A DNA stretch of 64,000 bases from Clostridium sp. Marseille-P299 (lineage in GTDB: Bacteria > Bacillota > Clostridia > Lachnospirales > Lachnospiraceae), in contig NZ_FJVE01000007.1 in assembly GCF_900078195.1 (NCBI RefSeq), forward strand, positions 1,426,001 to 1,490,000, in the 5' to 3' direction. The notes beneath the pieces are model-generated. The model was not told the DNA's origin and did not search any database. It saw only the letters and a program-made list of their open reading frames with translations. Position 1 is the stretch's first letter. Every line of letters starts with the position of its first letter. The translations under genes and the position numbers were made by a program. Positions 44,438 to 52,625 of this stretch are shown piece after piece.

Positions 44438-44833
44438 ATGACAAGAAGAGAAATTAGAGAGCATTTATTCCGTATGCTGTTTCGCAAGGAGTTTCATGAG
44501 CCTTCTGAACTAAATGAACAAGTGGAATTTTATTTTGAAACTTTGGAAGATGCGAGTGAAGTAGAGTTAGAATATATTGAGAGTCGTTTTAAAAATATAA
44601 CGGACAAGTTAGGTGAAATCGATGTTATGTTGTCCGAAGCTACCAGTGGTTGGAAACTTAACCGAATGGGAAAAGTCGACTTAAATATTATGCGATTGGC
44701 AACCTATGAGATTAAATTTGATGAAGAAATACCTACTAAGGTAGCAATCAATGAAGCCGTTGAACTTGCGAAAAAATATGGTGGGGAATCCTCAGCAAGT
44801 TTTGTAAATGGAGTCCTAGCAAAGGTAGTCTAG
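44438..44833 (+). CDS. nusB: transcription antitermination factor NusB
   Basis: 131 residues, all-helical RNA-binding protein that joins NusE on boxA of rRNA leaders. [19 protein letters not shown], then [21 protein letters not shown] and [27 protein letters not shown] are standard. TAGGAGG precedes ATG 44438. xseA starts one base after its stop. Confidence 0.95.
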   Translation: MTRREIREHLFRMLFRKEFHEPSELNEQVEFYFETLEDASEVELEYIESRFKNITDKLGEIDVMLSEATSGWKLNRMGKVDLNIMRLATYEIKFDEEIPTKVAINEAVELAKKYGGESSASFVNGVLAKVV

Positions 44834-44834
44834 T

Positions 44835-46037
44835 ATGGAACAAGTATATTCAGTTTCACAGGTCAATAATTATATTAAGAATTTATTTGTTAGAGATTAT
44901 GTCCTGAATCGTATTTACATGAAAGGAGAAGTATCCAATTGTAAATATCATACTTCAGGTCATATCTATTTTACACTAAAGGATGAGACGGGTCAGATGG
45001 CTTGCGTTATGTTCGCAGGCCAGCGTACTGGTCTTCATTTTCGGTTAGAGGAAGGACAATTAGTAATTGTTCACGGAAGTATAAGCGTTTATGAGCGAGA
45101 TGGTAAATACCAAATGTATGCAAGGGAGATTACCCTTGATGGCGTCGGTGTTCTTTATGAGCGTTTTGATCAATTAAAAAAACGTTTAGAAGCAGAAGGG
45201 TTATTTGATCCTTCAATAAAAAAAGAAATACCTGCCTTCCCTAAAAAGATTGGTATTGTAACTGCGAAAACTGGTGCGGCGATACAAGATATCATTAACA
45301 TTGCTACGAGAAGAAATCCTTATGTACAGTTAATTCTTTATCCTGCACAGGTTCAAGGCGATGGGGCTGCGGCAACAATCGTTCGTGGTATCAAAAAATT
45401 AGATGCACTAGGCGTTGATACGATAATCGTTGGGCGTGGTGGTGGTTCCATAGAAGATTTATGGGCATTTAATGAGGAAGTCGTAGCTAGAGCTATTTAT
45501 GCTTGTAAAACACCGATTATTTCAGCGGTTGGCCATGAAACTGATATCACAATTGCTGATTTTGTTTCCGATTTACGAGCACCTACTCCTTCGGCAGCAG
45601 CTGAACTTGCAGTGAATGATATTTCATTATTAAATGCAACATTGGTAGATTATCATAGCATGTTAACGCAAGGGATGCTACGTAAGATAAGTAATTATCG
45701 CAAGCAAGTAGAGCAACTTAAATTACGTTTAAGCTATGGCAATCCAATTTATCAGATTCGTCAAAAAAGACAGTTGGCATTAGATATGCAGGATAAATTG
45801 ACTAGATACATGAATTTAAATCTACAAAAGAATCGTCATAAGCTCGAATTATATATAGAAAAATTAAAGGCACTTTCCCCGTTAGAAAAACTATCAAAGG
45901 GTTATTCTTATACTTCGGATGAAGAAGGGCATGTAATCAATAGTGTTGATAAGGTTACGGTAGGAAGTAAACTTCATATTACAGTAACAGATGGTACTAT
46001 TATTGCATCTGTAGATCAAACGAAGAAGAATGAATAG
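44835..46037 (+). CDS. xseA: exodeoxyribonuclease VII large subunit
   Basis: 400 residues. N-terminal OB fold (YSVSQVNNYIKNLF, VSNCKYHTSGHIYFTLKDE), central catalytic domain with FPKKIGIVTAKTGAAIQDI, VGRGGGSIEDLWAFN and SAVGHETDITIADFVSDLRAPTPSAAAEL (given in part), then a coiled coil. Degrades single-stranded DNA with XseB. It overlaps xseB by 8 bp and follows nusB directly. Confidence 0.95.
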   Translation: MEQVYSVSQVNNYIKNLFVRDYVLNRIYMKGEVSNCKYHTSGHIYFTLKDETGQMACVMFAGQRTGLHFRLEEGQLVIVHGSISVYERDGKYQMYAREITLDGVGVLYERFDQLKKRLEAEGLFDPSIKKEIPAFPKKIGIVTAKTGAAIQDIINIATRRNPYVQLILYPAQVQGDGAAATIVRGIKKLDALGVDTIIVGRGGGSIEDLWAFNEEVVARAIYACKTPIISAVGHETDITIADFVSDLRAPTPSAAAELAVNDISLLNATLVDYHSMLTQGMLRKISNYRKQVEQLKLRLSYGNPIYQIRQKRQLALDMQDKLTRYMNLNLQKNRHKLELYIEKLKALSPLEKLSKGYSYTSDEEGHVINSVDKVTVGSKLHITVTDGTIIASVDQTKKNE

Positions 46038-46257
46038 AAAGGCAGGTAGCGTTTTGGGAAAAAAAGAAAAGACATTAGAAAGCTCATTTGAAGAGTTAAA
46101 TTCAATTATAGATAGTCTAGAAAAAGAGGACATTAGCTTGGAAGATTCCTTTGGTCTTTATCATAAAGGAATGCAGTTATTAAAGTACTGCAATGACTCA
46201 ATTGACAAAGTTGAGAAAGAGTTAATGATTCTTGAAGAGAATGGAATGGATGAATAA
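46030..46257 (+). CDS. xseB: exodeoxyribonuclease VII small subunit
   Basis: Up to 75 residues, two-helix protein: SFEELNSIIDSLEKEDISLEDSFGLYHKGMQLLKYC (given in part) is the family core. ATG 46030 overlaps the end of xseA and has no ribosome site; TTG 46054, 7 bases after AAAGGCAGGT, would give a 67-residue product starting at GKKEKT and is a serious alternative. Confidence 0.92.
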   Translation: MNRKAGSVLGKKEKTLESSFEELNSIIDSLEKEDISLEDSFGLYHKGMQLLKYCNDSIDKVEKELMILEENGMDE

Positions 46258-46299
46258 CAATTATCACTTCGTGTTTTAAAAAGCACATGGAGGTTTTAA

Positions 46300-47229
46300 A
46301 TGAATTTTGAAAATTTGCTTGATTTTAAGGTCAAAGAAATTGAAACAATAATAAGTGAATATTTATTAAAGGAAGAGGGCTACCAACAAACGATTTTTAA
46401 AGCAATGAATTACAGTGTGCTTGCGGGTGGAAAAAGAATACGTCCTCTTCTTTTATTAGAGACTTATCGTATGATGGTTGCAGACAAAGAGGAGAAAAAT
46501 GAAGCATTGGTTGCGCCATTTTTAACAGCATTGGAACTAATACATACGTATTCTTTAGTACATGATGATTTACCAGCAATGGATAATGATGAATATCGTA
46601 GAGGAAAGTTGACAACACATGCAGCATTTGGGCATGCTATGGGTATTTTAGCTGGAGATGGTTTGTTAAATTATGCTTTTGAAGTAAGCTCTAAGGTATT
46701 TGATATCATCGAAGAAATGCCAGAAAAAGAACAATTAACTTACTACAAAAGAGCAACAAAAGCTATGAGCACCTTAGCTAATTATGCTGGTATATACGGT
46801 ATGGTAGGCGGACAGGTAGTTGACGTTGAACAAAGTGGTAATGCTTTGGATTTACCAATGCTTCAATTTGTCTATGAGCTAAAAACTGGTGCATTATTAA
46901 AAGCTGCAATGTTAATTGGAGGAATTCTTGCTGGAGCTACAAAAGAAGAATTAGATTGCCTTGAATCAGTAGCAAAAGATGTTGGAATGGCATTTCAAAT
47001 TCAAGATGATATACTCGATGTGACAAGTACCCAGGAAGTTCTAGGTAAACCTATTAAAAGTGATGAGAAGAATGAAAAATCCACATATGTTTCATTGTGT
47101 GGAATTGATTTTTGTCATGATGAAGTAAAACGTCTGTCCAATCAAGCAATTGAACATCTTACAAAGCTTAATAAAGATGATAAATTTGTAATACAGCTGA
47201 TTCAATATTTAATTAATAGGGAAAAATAA
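46300..47229 (+). CDS. ispA: polyprenyl (farnesyl/geranyl) diphosphate synthase
   Basis: 309 residues, all-helical trans-prenyltransferase. First aspartate-rich motif LVHDDLPAMDND, second QIQDDILD, plus GGKRIRPLL and GQVVDV. It builds farnesyl diphosphate for undecaprenyl and quinone-like lipids. It directly precedes dxs, so early and late isoprenoid steps share a unit. TGGAGG lies 8 bases before ATG 46300. Confidence 0.94.
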   Translation: MNFENLLDFKVKEIETIISEYLLKEEGYQQTIFKAMNYSVLAGGKRIRPLLLLETYRMMVADKEEKNEALVAPFLTALELIHTYSLVHDDLPAMDNDEYRRGKLTTHAAFGHAMGILAGDGLLNYAFEVSSKVFDIIEEMPEKEQLTYYKRATKAMSTLANYAGIYGMVGGQVVDVEQSGNALDLPMLQFVYELKTGALLKAAMLIGGILAGATKEELDCLESVAKDVGMAFQIQDDILDVTSTQEVLGKPIKSDEKNEKSTYVSLCGIDFCHDEVKRLSNQAIEHLTKLNKDDKFVIQLIQYLINREK

Positions 47230-47271
47230 CTCTAAATATTTTATATATTGAGTCTTAGAATGGAGGTTAGA

Positions 47272-49143
47272 ATGCCTAAAATTCTTGATCAAATTAATGA
47301 ACCCAACGATATAAAAAAAGTAGATGAAAAATTTTATGGAAAATTAGCTACAGAGATACGACAGTTTCTTATTTCAGAAGTAAGTAAAACTGGAGGGCAT
47401 CTTGCATCAAATTTAGGAGTTGTTGAACTTACTATGGCGTTGCATTTATGCTTAAATTTACCGGAAGATAAATTAATTTGGGATGTAGGTCATCAAGCCT
47501 ATGTCCATAAGTTATTGACGGGGCGTAAAGAAGAATTTAAAACACTTCGTCAATTTGAAGGAATGAGCGGTTTTCCAAAAAGAAAAGAAAGCGACTGTGA
47601 TGCATTTGATACTGGTCATAGTTCCACATCTATTTCTGTTGCTATGGGTCTTGTAAAAGCAAGAGATTTAAGTAAGAGTAAGCAAAATATCGTAGCTGTC
47701 ATTGGTGATGGTGCATTATCTGGTGGTATGGCTTATGAAGCACTTAATAATGCGGGTAGACTAAAAACTAATTTAACAATAATTTTAAATGATAATAACA
47801 TGTCTATATCTGAAAATGTAGGTGGAGTAGCTAGTTATTTAGGTAAAGTACGTACCAATACTACGTATACGGATTTTAAGGGTGGATTAGAAGTTGCACT
47901 TAAAAAAGTACCTAAAGTAGGTAATGCTCTTGTTTCTAAATTAAAACGTTCAAAAGATTCAATAAAACATTTAATGATTCCAGGAATGTTATTTGAGGAT
48001 ATGGGTTTGACTTATATTGGTCCAATTGATGGACATAATATTACGCAAATGATGACTGCTTTACAGTCTGCAAGTCGAGTAAAAGGTGGCGTATTAGTAC
48101 ATGTGGTCACCAAAAAAGGAAAAGGCTATGAAAAGGCAGAAAAAGAACCTTGGAAGTATCATGGCGTAGAGCCATTTGACATAAAAACGGGAAAGAATTT
48201 ATCAAAGAAAGAAGGAAAAAATTATACAGATATTTTTTCTGAAGCAATGTTAGAGCTTGGTAAAACACAGGAAAATGTAGTGGCTATTTCAGCAGCAATG
48301 CCAGCTGGAACTGGTTTAATACCATTTAGTAAAGAATATCCGAAACGATTTTTTGATGTAGGAATCGCAGAAGAGCATGCAGTAACTTTTGCTGCAGGTT
48401 TAGCAGCTGGGGGATATCGTCCTGTGGTAGCTATTTACTCAACATTTTTACAACGTGCATACGATCAAATTGTACATGATGTTTGCGTAAGTAAATTGCC
48501 AGTGGTTTTTGCAATTGATCGAGCTGGTATTGTTGGGAACGATGGTGAAACACACCAAGGTATATTTGATATTTCATTTCTTTCTCATATACCAACTATG
48601 ACTATTATTGCGCCTAAGAATGGCGATGAATTTATAGATATGATTCAGTTTGCTGTTAAGCATGATGGACCGATTGCGATACGTTATCCAAGAGGACGAG
48701 CTTATCTTGGACTCTCTGAACATAGAGAGCCTATTGTTTATGGGAAAAGTGAGATAATATCAAATGATGGAGAAATTGCTATTTTAGCAGTTGGTAGCAT
48801 GGTACAAACAGCAGTTGATGTGGTTTCATTATTAAAAGAACATGGAATGAAAGCATCTCTTGTTAATGTTCGTTTTATTATGCCAATTGATCATGAAATG
48901 ATTAAAGAGATTGCAAGTACTCATAAAGTAATTGTAACAATGGAAGAGAATGTAAAACGTGGTGGCTTTGGTGAAAGTGTATCCGTCTTCTTATTTGAAG
49001 AAGGAATTCAAGGGGTAAAACATATTAATATATCACTACCGAATGAATTTTTAGAGCATGGAGACCAAGGAATTTTAAGAGAAAAGAGTGGCTTAGATGC
49101 CATTAGTATTGTAAAAAAGATTGAAAGTTCTATAAAGAATTAG
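47272..49143 (+). CDS. dxs: 1-deoxy-D-xylulose-5-phosphate synthase
   Basis: First step of the MEP isoprenoid pathway: pyruvate plus glyceraldehyde 3-phosphate, using thiamine diphosphate. 623 residues. GGHLASNLGVVELT, DVGHQAYVHKLLTGR, the ThDP motif GDGALSGGMAYEALNNAG, GIAEEHAVTFAAGLA and GDGETHQGIFDISFL are present. GGAGG lies 5 bases before ATG 47272; an in-frame ATG at 47248 has no ribosome site. Confidence 0.96.
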   Translation: MPKILDQINEPNDIKKVDEKFYGKLATEIRQFLISEVSKTGGHLASNLGVVELTMALHLCLNLPEDKLIWDVGHQAYVHKLLTGRKEEFKTLRQFEGMSGFPKRKESDCDAFDTGHSSTSISVAMGLVKARDLSKSKQNIVAVIGDGALSGGMAYEALNNAGRLKTNLTIILNDNNMSISENVGGVASYLGKVRTNTTYTDFKGGLEVALKKVPKVGNALVSKLKRSKDSIKHLMIPGMLFEDMGLTYIGPIDGHNITQMMTALQSASRVKGGVLVHVVTKKGKGYEKAEKEPWKYHGVEPFDIKTGKNLSKKEGKNYTDIFSEAMLELGKTQENVVAISAAMPAGTGLIPFSKEYPKRFFDVGIAEEHAVTFAAGLAAGGYRPVVAIYSTFLQRAYDQIVHDVCVSKLPVVFAIDRAGIVGNDGETHQGIFDISFLSHIPTMTIIAPKNGDEFIDMIQFAVKHDGPIAIRYPRGRAYLGLSEHREPIVYGKSEIISNDGEIAILAVGSMVQTAVDVVSLLKEHGMKASLVNVRFIMPIDHEMIKEIASTHKVIVTMEENVKRGGFGESVSVFLFEEGIQGVKHINISLPNEFLEHGDQGILREKSGLDAISIVKKIESSIKN

Positions 49144-49245
49144 TATCGCATTTGATCTTTAACGTCTGAAAGGAAATGTGAAGGAACCATTGCTTTACAT
49201 GATTTATTGAACGTAATCTAATATAGAAAGGTCTTGTGAGATACA

Positions 49246-50187
49246 ATGGGTAAAAGTATGAAAGAACGTCTTGATGTGCTATTAGTACAACGAAACCTAG
49301 TAGAGTCAAGAGAAAAAGCAAAGGCTATTATCATGTCTGGAAACGTATTTGTTGAAGGGCAAAGAGAAGATAAGGCTGGAAGTATGTTTCCACCTGAGGT
49401 GAATATTGAAGTTAAGGGTGCTTCAATGAAGTATGTCAGCCGAGGTGGTTATAAATTAGAAAAAGCAATCGAGGAACATGGGGTAAATCTAATCGATAAA
49501 GTATGTATGGATGTTGGTTCTTCTACTGGTGGATTCACTGATTGCATGTTACAAAATGGAGCTACAAAGGTATTTGCAGTTGATGTTGGGACAAACCAAC
49601 TTGCTTGGAAATTACGTCAAGATCCTAGAGTGGTTTCAATGGAAAAAACAAATATTCGTTATGTTACAATTGATGATATCAAGGAATATGTAGATTTTGT
49701 TTCAATTGATGTAGCATTTATTTCTTTAACTAAGGTTTTAGGACCAGTGTTTAAACTTATGAAAGAGCATGGTGAAATCGTTTGCCTTATCAAACCTCAA
49801 TTTGAAGCGGGTCGAGAAAAGGTTGGGAAAAAAGGTGTTGTTAGAGAAAAAAGTGTCCATGATGAGGTAATTCGAAAGGTTATTCTTTTTGCCGCACAAC
49901 TAGGTTTTGAAATGTTAGCTCTTGATTTTTCTCCTATTAAGGGACCTGAGGGCAATATTGAGTATTTACTTTATATGAGAAAGCAAACAAAGTTTGCATC
50001 CGATGAAGTAGATGAGGAAGAACAGGATTTAGAAGATGATCAGGAGTTAGACAACGATCATAATACTACAGAAGCTGTAATTGAAGATTCTATCACTGAT
50101 ATAATAAAGGCAAGAACAGATGTCGCAGCTATTCTAGAGTTAGTTGGTAATGTAGTAGAAATGGCACATGGAACACTACAATTGTAG
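49246..50187 (+). CDS. tlyA: TlyA family rRNA 2'-O-methyltransferase (S4 plus FtsJ domains)
   Basis: 313 residues. S4 RNA-binding domain at 5-65 (RLDVLLVQRNLVESREKAKA, VFVEGQREDKAG), then a Rossmann methyltransferase with SRGGYKLEKAI, the SAM motif DVGSSTGGFTDCML, AVDVGTNQLAWKL and LIKPQFEAGREKVGKKGVVR. Homologues methylate ribose in 16S/23S rRNA. The end differs: an acidic stretch (about 248-280, DEVDEEEQDLEDDQELDND) lengthens the protein beyond the usual about 270. The ribosome site is weak; Met at 49258 is an alternative start. Confidence 0.9.
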   Translation: MGKSMKERLDVLLVQRNLVESREKAKAIIMSGNVFVEGQREDKAGSMFPPEVNIEVKGASMKYVSRGGYKLEKAIEEHGVNLIDKVCMDVGSSTGGFTDCMLQNGATKVFAVDVGTNQLAWKLRQDPRVVSMEKTNIRYVTIDDIKEYVDFVSIDVAFISLTKVLGPVFKLMKEHGEIVCLIKPQFEAGREKVGKKGVVREKSVHDEVIRKVILFAAQLGFEMLALDFSPIKGPEGNIEYLLYMRKQTKFASDEVDEEEQDLEDDQELDNDHNTTEAVIEDSITDIIKARTDVAAILELVGNVVEMAHGTLQL

Positions 50188-50352
50188 TATTGATAGAAAT
50201 ATAAATATATGCTATCTTATCATTAGATAAGTGGTGCAAGAATGCACTCGGTGTAAAACATAAAGGGAAGGTATTGGGTAGATATAACAACTGATTAAGC
50301 AGTATTCAATTTGTAGGAAGATGTGCAGATTGAGTATGCAGAAAGAGGAAAG

Positions 50353-51225
50353 ATGAGACACTTTTGCATTATTACAAATCGGGATAAAGATACGAATTTG
50401 GAAATAACGAATAAGATTATAGCGTATCTTACATCAAAAAAGAAGGAAGTCTTTCTTGCAAAAGAACAAGATAAAGAAAGTGGTTTTTACACGGATGCTG
50501 CCACAATACCAAAGAATACGGAATGTGCAATTGTTCTTGGCGGTGATGGAACCATTTTACAAGCGGCTCACGATTTGTTAGGTTATAACATACCAATATT
50601 AGGTATTAATTTGGGTACCTTAGGATTCATGGCTGAAACAGAGTTACAAAATGTTTGGCAGGCATTGGATGCTTTATTTGATGGCGATTATGTTATTGAA
50701 GAGCGTATGATGCTAAATGCTTGTGTTTTACAAAGTTCAAACGAGATTTATTCAGATAAAAACTGTACTTCTGCATTAAATGATATCGTTATAACAAGAA
50801 GTGGATTTTCAAGAATTATTGGAGTAAGAATTTATGTGAATGGAGCATTTGTGAATGATTTTCGTGGAGATGGTGTCATTATATCAACCCCTACGGGATC
50901 TACAGGATACAATTTATCAGCAGGTGGACCAGTAGTCACTCCAGAAGCTGAACTTACTATTATAACACCGATTTGTCCACATTCGTTAAATGCGAGAAGC
51001 ATTGTTGTTACAAGTAATGATAAAGTTACAATTAAAATACGTGAAAGTAAAAAGACACAAGAGGAAGAAGCAATTGCTACAATTGATGGTTGTAGAGCTA
51101 TTCAATTAAAGGCAGGAGATAGTATAGAAATTGGTAAAGCAGTAGAAGTTACGAAGCTAATACGTGTGGGAAAAGCTAATTTTTTTCATATTTTAAGAAC
51201 GAAACTTGGGGATGCCAACAATTAA
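50353..51225 (+). CDS. nadK: NAD kinase
   Basis: About 290 residues. Phosphorylates NAD to NADP. The ATP motif GGDGTILQAAH (about 70), NLGTLGFMAE and the TPTGSTGYNLSAGGPVV segment are complete. I chose ATG 50353 (MRHFCIITNRDKD, family-like), preceded by GAGG; a GTG at 50323 opens a longer frame with a better-spaced AGGAAG but adds a non-conserved leader. Gene order tlyA-nadK-argR matches other Firmicutes. Confidence 0.94.
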   Translation: MRHFCIITNRDKDTNLEITNKIIAYLTSKKKEVFLAKEQDKESGFYTDAATIPKNTECAIVLGGDGTILQAAHDLLGYNIPILGINLGTLGFMAETELQNVWQALDALFDGDYVIEERMMLNACVLQSSNEIYSDKNCTSALNDIVITRSGFSRIIGVRIYVNGAFVNDFRGDGVIISTPTGSTGYNLSAGGPVVTPEAELTIITPICPHSLNARSIVVTSNDKVTIKIRESKKTQEEEAIATIDGCRAIQLKAGDSIEIGKAVEVTKLIRVGKANFFHILRTKLGDANN

Positions 51226-51274
51226 TTATCCCCCTAAATATTAAATCTGTAAATGAGATAGATAGGAGCAGACG

Positions 51275-51733
51275 ATGAAAATAGGGAGACAAAGTAAAAT
51301 AATCGAACTAACACAAAAGTACAATATAGAAACTCAGGAAGAACTAGCGGAATTATTATTGAACGCGGGATATAATGTAACTCAGGCTACTATTTCTAGA
51401 GATATTCGTGAATTGAAATTAACGAAGGTTGCAACAGATGGAGGACGTCAAAAGTATGTTGCGCTACAAAACCAAGAAGTAGGTATTACTGATAAATATA
51501 TTAGAGTACTTCGCGATGGATTTGTTTCTATGGATATGGCACAAAATATTATGGTAGTTAAAACCGTTTCAGGAATGGCTATGGCTGTAGCGGCAGCATT
51601 AGATAATCTTCATTTTGATGGTATTGTTGGTTGTATTGCAGGTGATGACACTATTATGTGCGCAATACGTTCCGTAGAAGAAACAGTAACGGTAATGGAA
51701 AAGTTATCAAAGATCGTGAATGGTAAAGAATAG
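51275..51733 (+). CDS. argR: arginine repressor ArgR/AhrC
   Basis: 152 residues. N-terminal winged helix (TQEELAELLLNAGYNVTQATISRDIRELKL, given in part) that binds ARG boxes, and C-terminal hexamerisation and arginine-binding domain with GCIAGDDTIMCAIRS. AGGAGC lies 6 bases before ATG 51275. In many Firmicutes recN follows; here yebC does. Confidence 0.95.
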   Translation: MKIGRQSKIIELTQKYNIETQEELAELLLNAGYNVTQATISRDIRELKLTKVATDGGRQKYVALQNQEVGITDKYIRVLRDGFVSMDMAQNIMVVKTVSGMAMAVAAALDNLHFDGIVGCIAGDDTIMCAIRSVEETVTVMEKLSKIVNGKE

Positions 51734-51752
51734 TAACCTTGAAGTATAAATC

Positions 51753-51781
51753 TTGATTCACATGATAAATCGTGTTAAAAT
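51753..51781 (+). promoter_or_regulatory. sigma-A promoter of yebC
   Basis: TTGATT (51753-51758), 17 bases, TAAAAT (51776-51781), about 80 bp before yebC. Confidence 0.55.
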
Positions 51782-51863
51782 ATACTTTGGGTGATTTTTA
51801 AAAGAACTTCAAAGATACAGACAGAAGAATAGAATCATTAGAAAACAATAGAAGGAGTTTAAC

Positions 51864-52607
51864 ATGTCAGGACATTCTAAATTTGCAAACATTAAACATA
51901 AAAAAGAAAAGAACGATGCTGTAAAAGGTAAGATTTTCACAAGAATCGGTCGTGAAATTGCCGTTGCAGTTAAAGAAGGTGGACCAGATCCAAATAACAA
52001 TAGTAAATTAAAAGATATTATTGCTAAAGCGAAATCTAATAATATGCCGAATGATACAATTGAACGTAGTATCAAAAAAGCTGCTGGTGACAATGGCGGC
52101 GTAGATTATGAATTTGTTACTTATGAAGGTTATGGACCAAGCGGTACTGCTATTATTGTTGAAGCTTTAACTGACAACAAGAATAGAACTGCAGCCAATG
52201 TAAGAAATGCATTTACAAAGGGAAATGGTAATGTTGGAACTCAAGGTTGTGTTTCTTATATGTTTGATAAAAAAGGTCAGATTTTAATCGATAAGGAAGA
52301 ATGTAAATTAGATGCAGACGAACTTATGATGATAGCACTTGATGCTGGAGCAGAAGATTTCAGCGAAGAAGAAGACAGCTTTGAAATCGTTACTGATCCA
52401 GAAAGCTTTAGTGCAGTTCGTGAAACACTTGAAAATGCTGGTGTTCCTATGGCATCTGCAGATGTTACTATGATTCCTCAAACATATGTTACTTTAACAG
52501 ATGAACAAGATCTTAAAAACATCAATCGTACGCTTGCTTTATTAGATGAAGATGATGATGTACAAGAAGTATATCACAACTGGGATGAGCCAGATGAAGA
52601 AGAATAA
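51864..52607 (+). CDS. YebC/PmpR family protein
   Basis: 247 residues, full three-domain family member: MSGHSKFANIKHKKEKNDA, GGPDPNNNSKLKDIIAKAKS, GYGPSGTAIIVEALTDNKNRT and the acidic end DDVQEVYHNWDEPDEEE. Described as a transcription regulator in some bacteria and more recently as a translation-related factor; which applies here is not known. AAGGAG precedes ATG 51864. Its terminator has been displaced 1.9 kb by a group II intron. Confidence 0.93.
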   Translation: MSGHSKFANIKHKKEKNDAVKGKIFTRIGREIAVAVKEGGPDPNNNSKLKDIIAKAKSNNMPNDTIERSIKKAAGDNGGVDYEFVTYEGYGPSGTAIIVEALTDNKNRTAANVRNAFTKGNGNVGTQGCVSYMFDKKGQILIDKEECKLDADELMMIALDAGAEDFSEEEDSFEIVTDPESFSAVRETLENAGVPMASADVTMIPQTYVTLTDEQDLKNINRTLALLDEDDDVQEVYHNWDEPDEEE

Positions 52608-52625
52608 AATATTCAGTGATGAATA

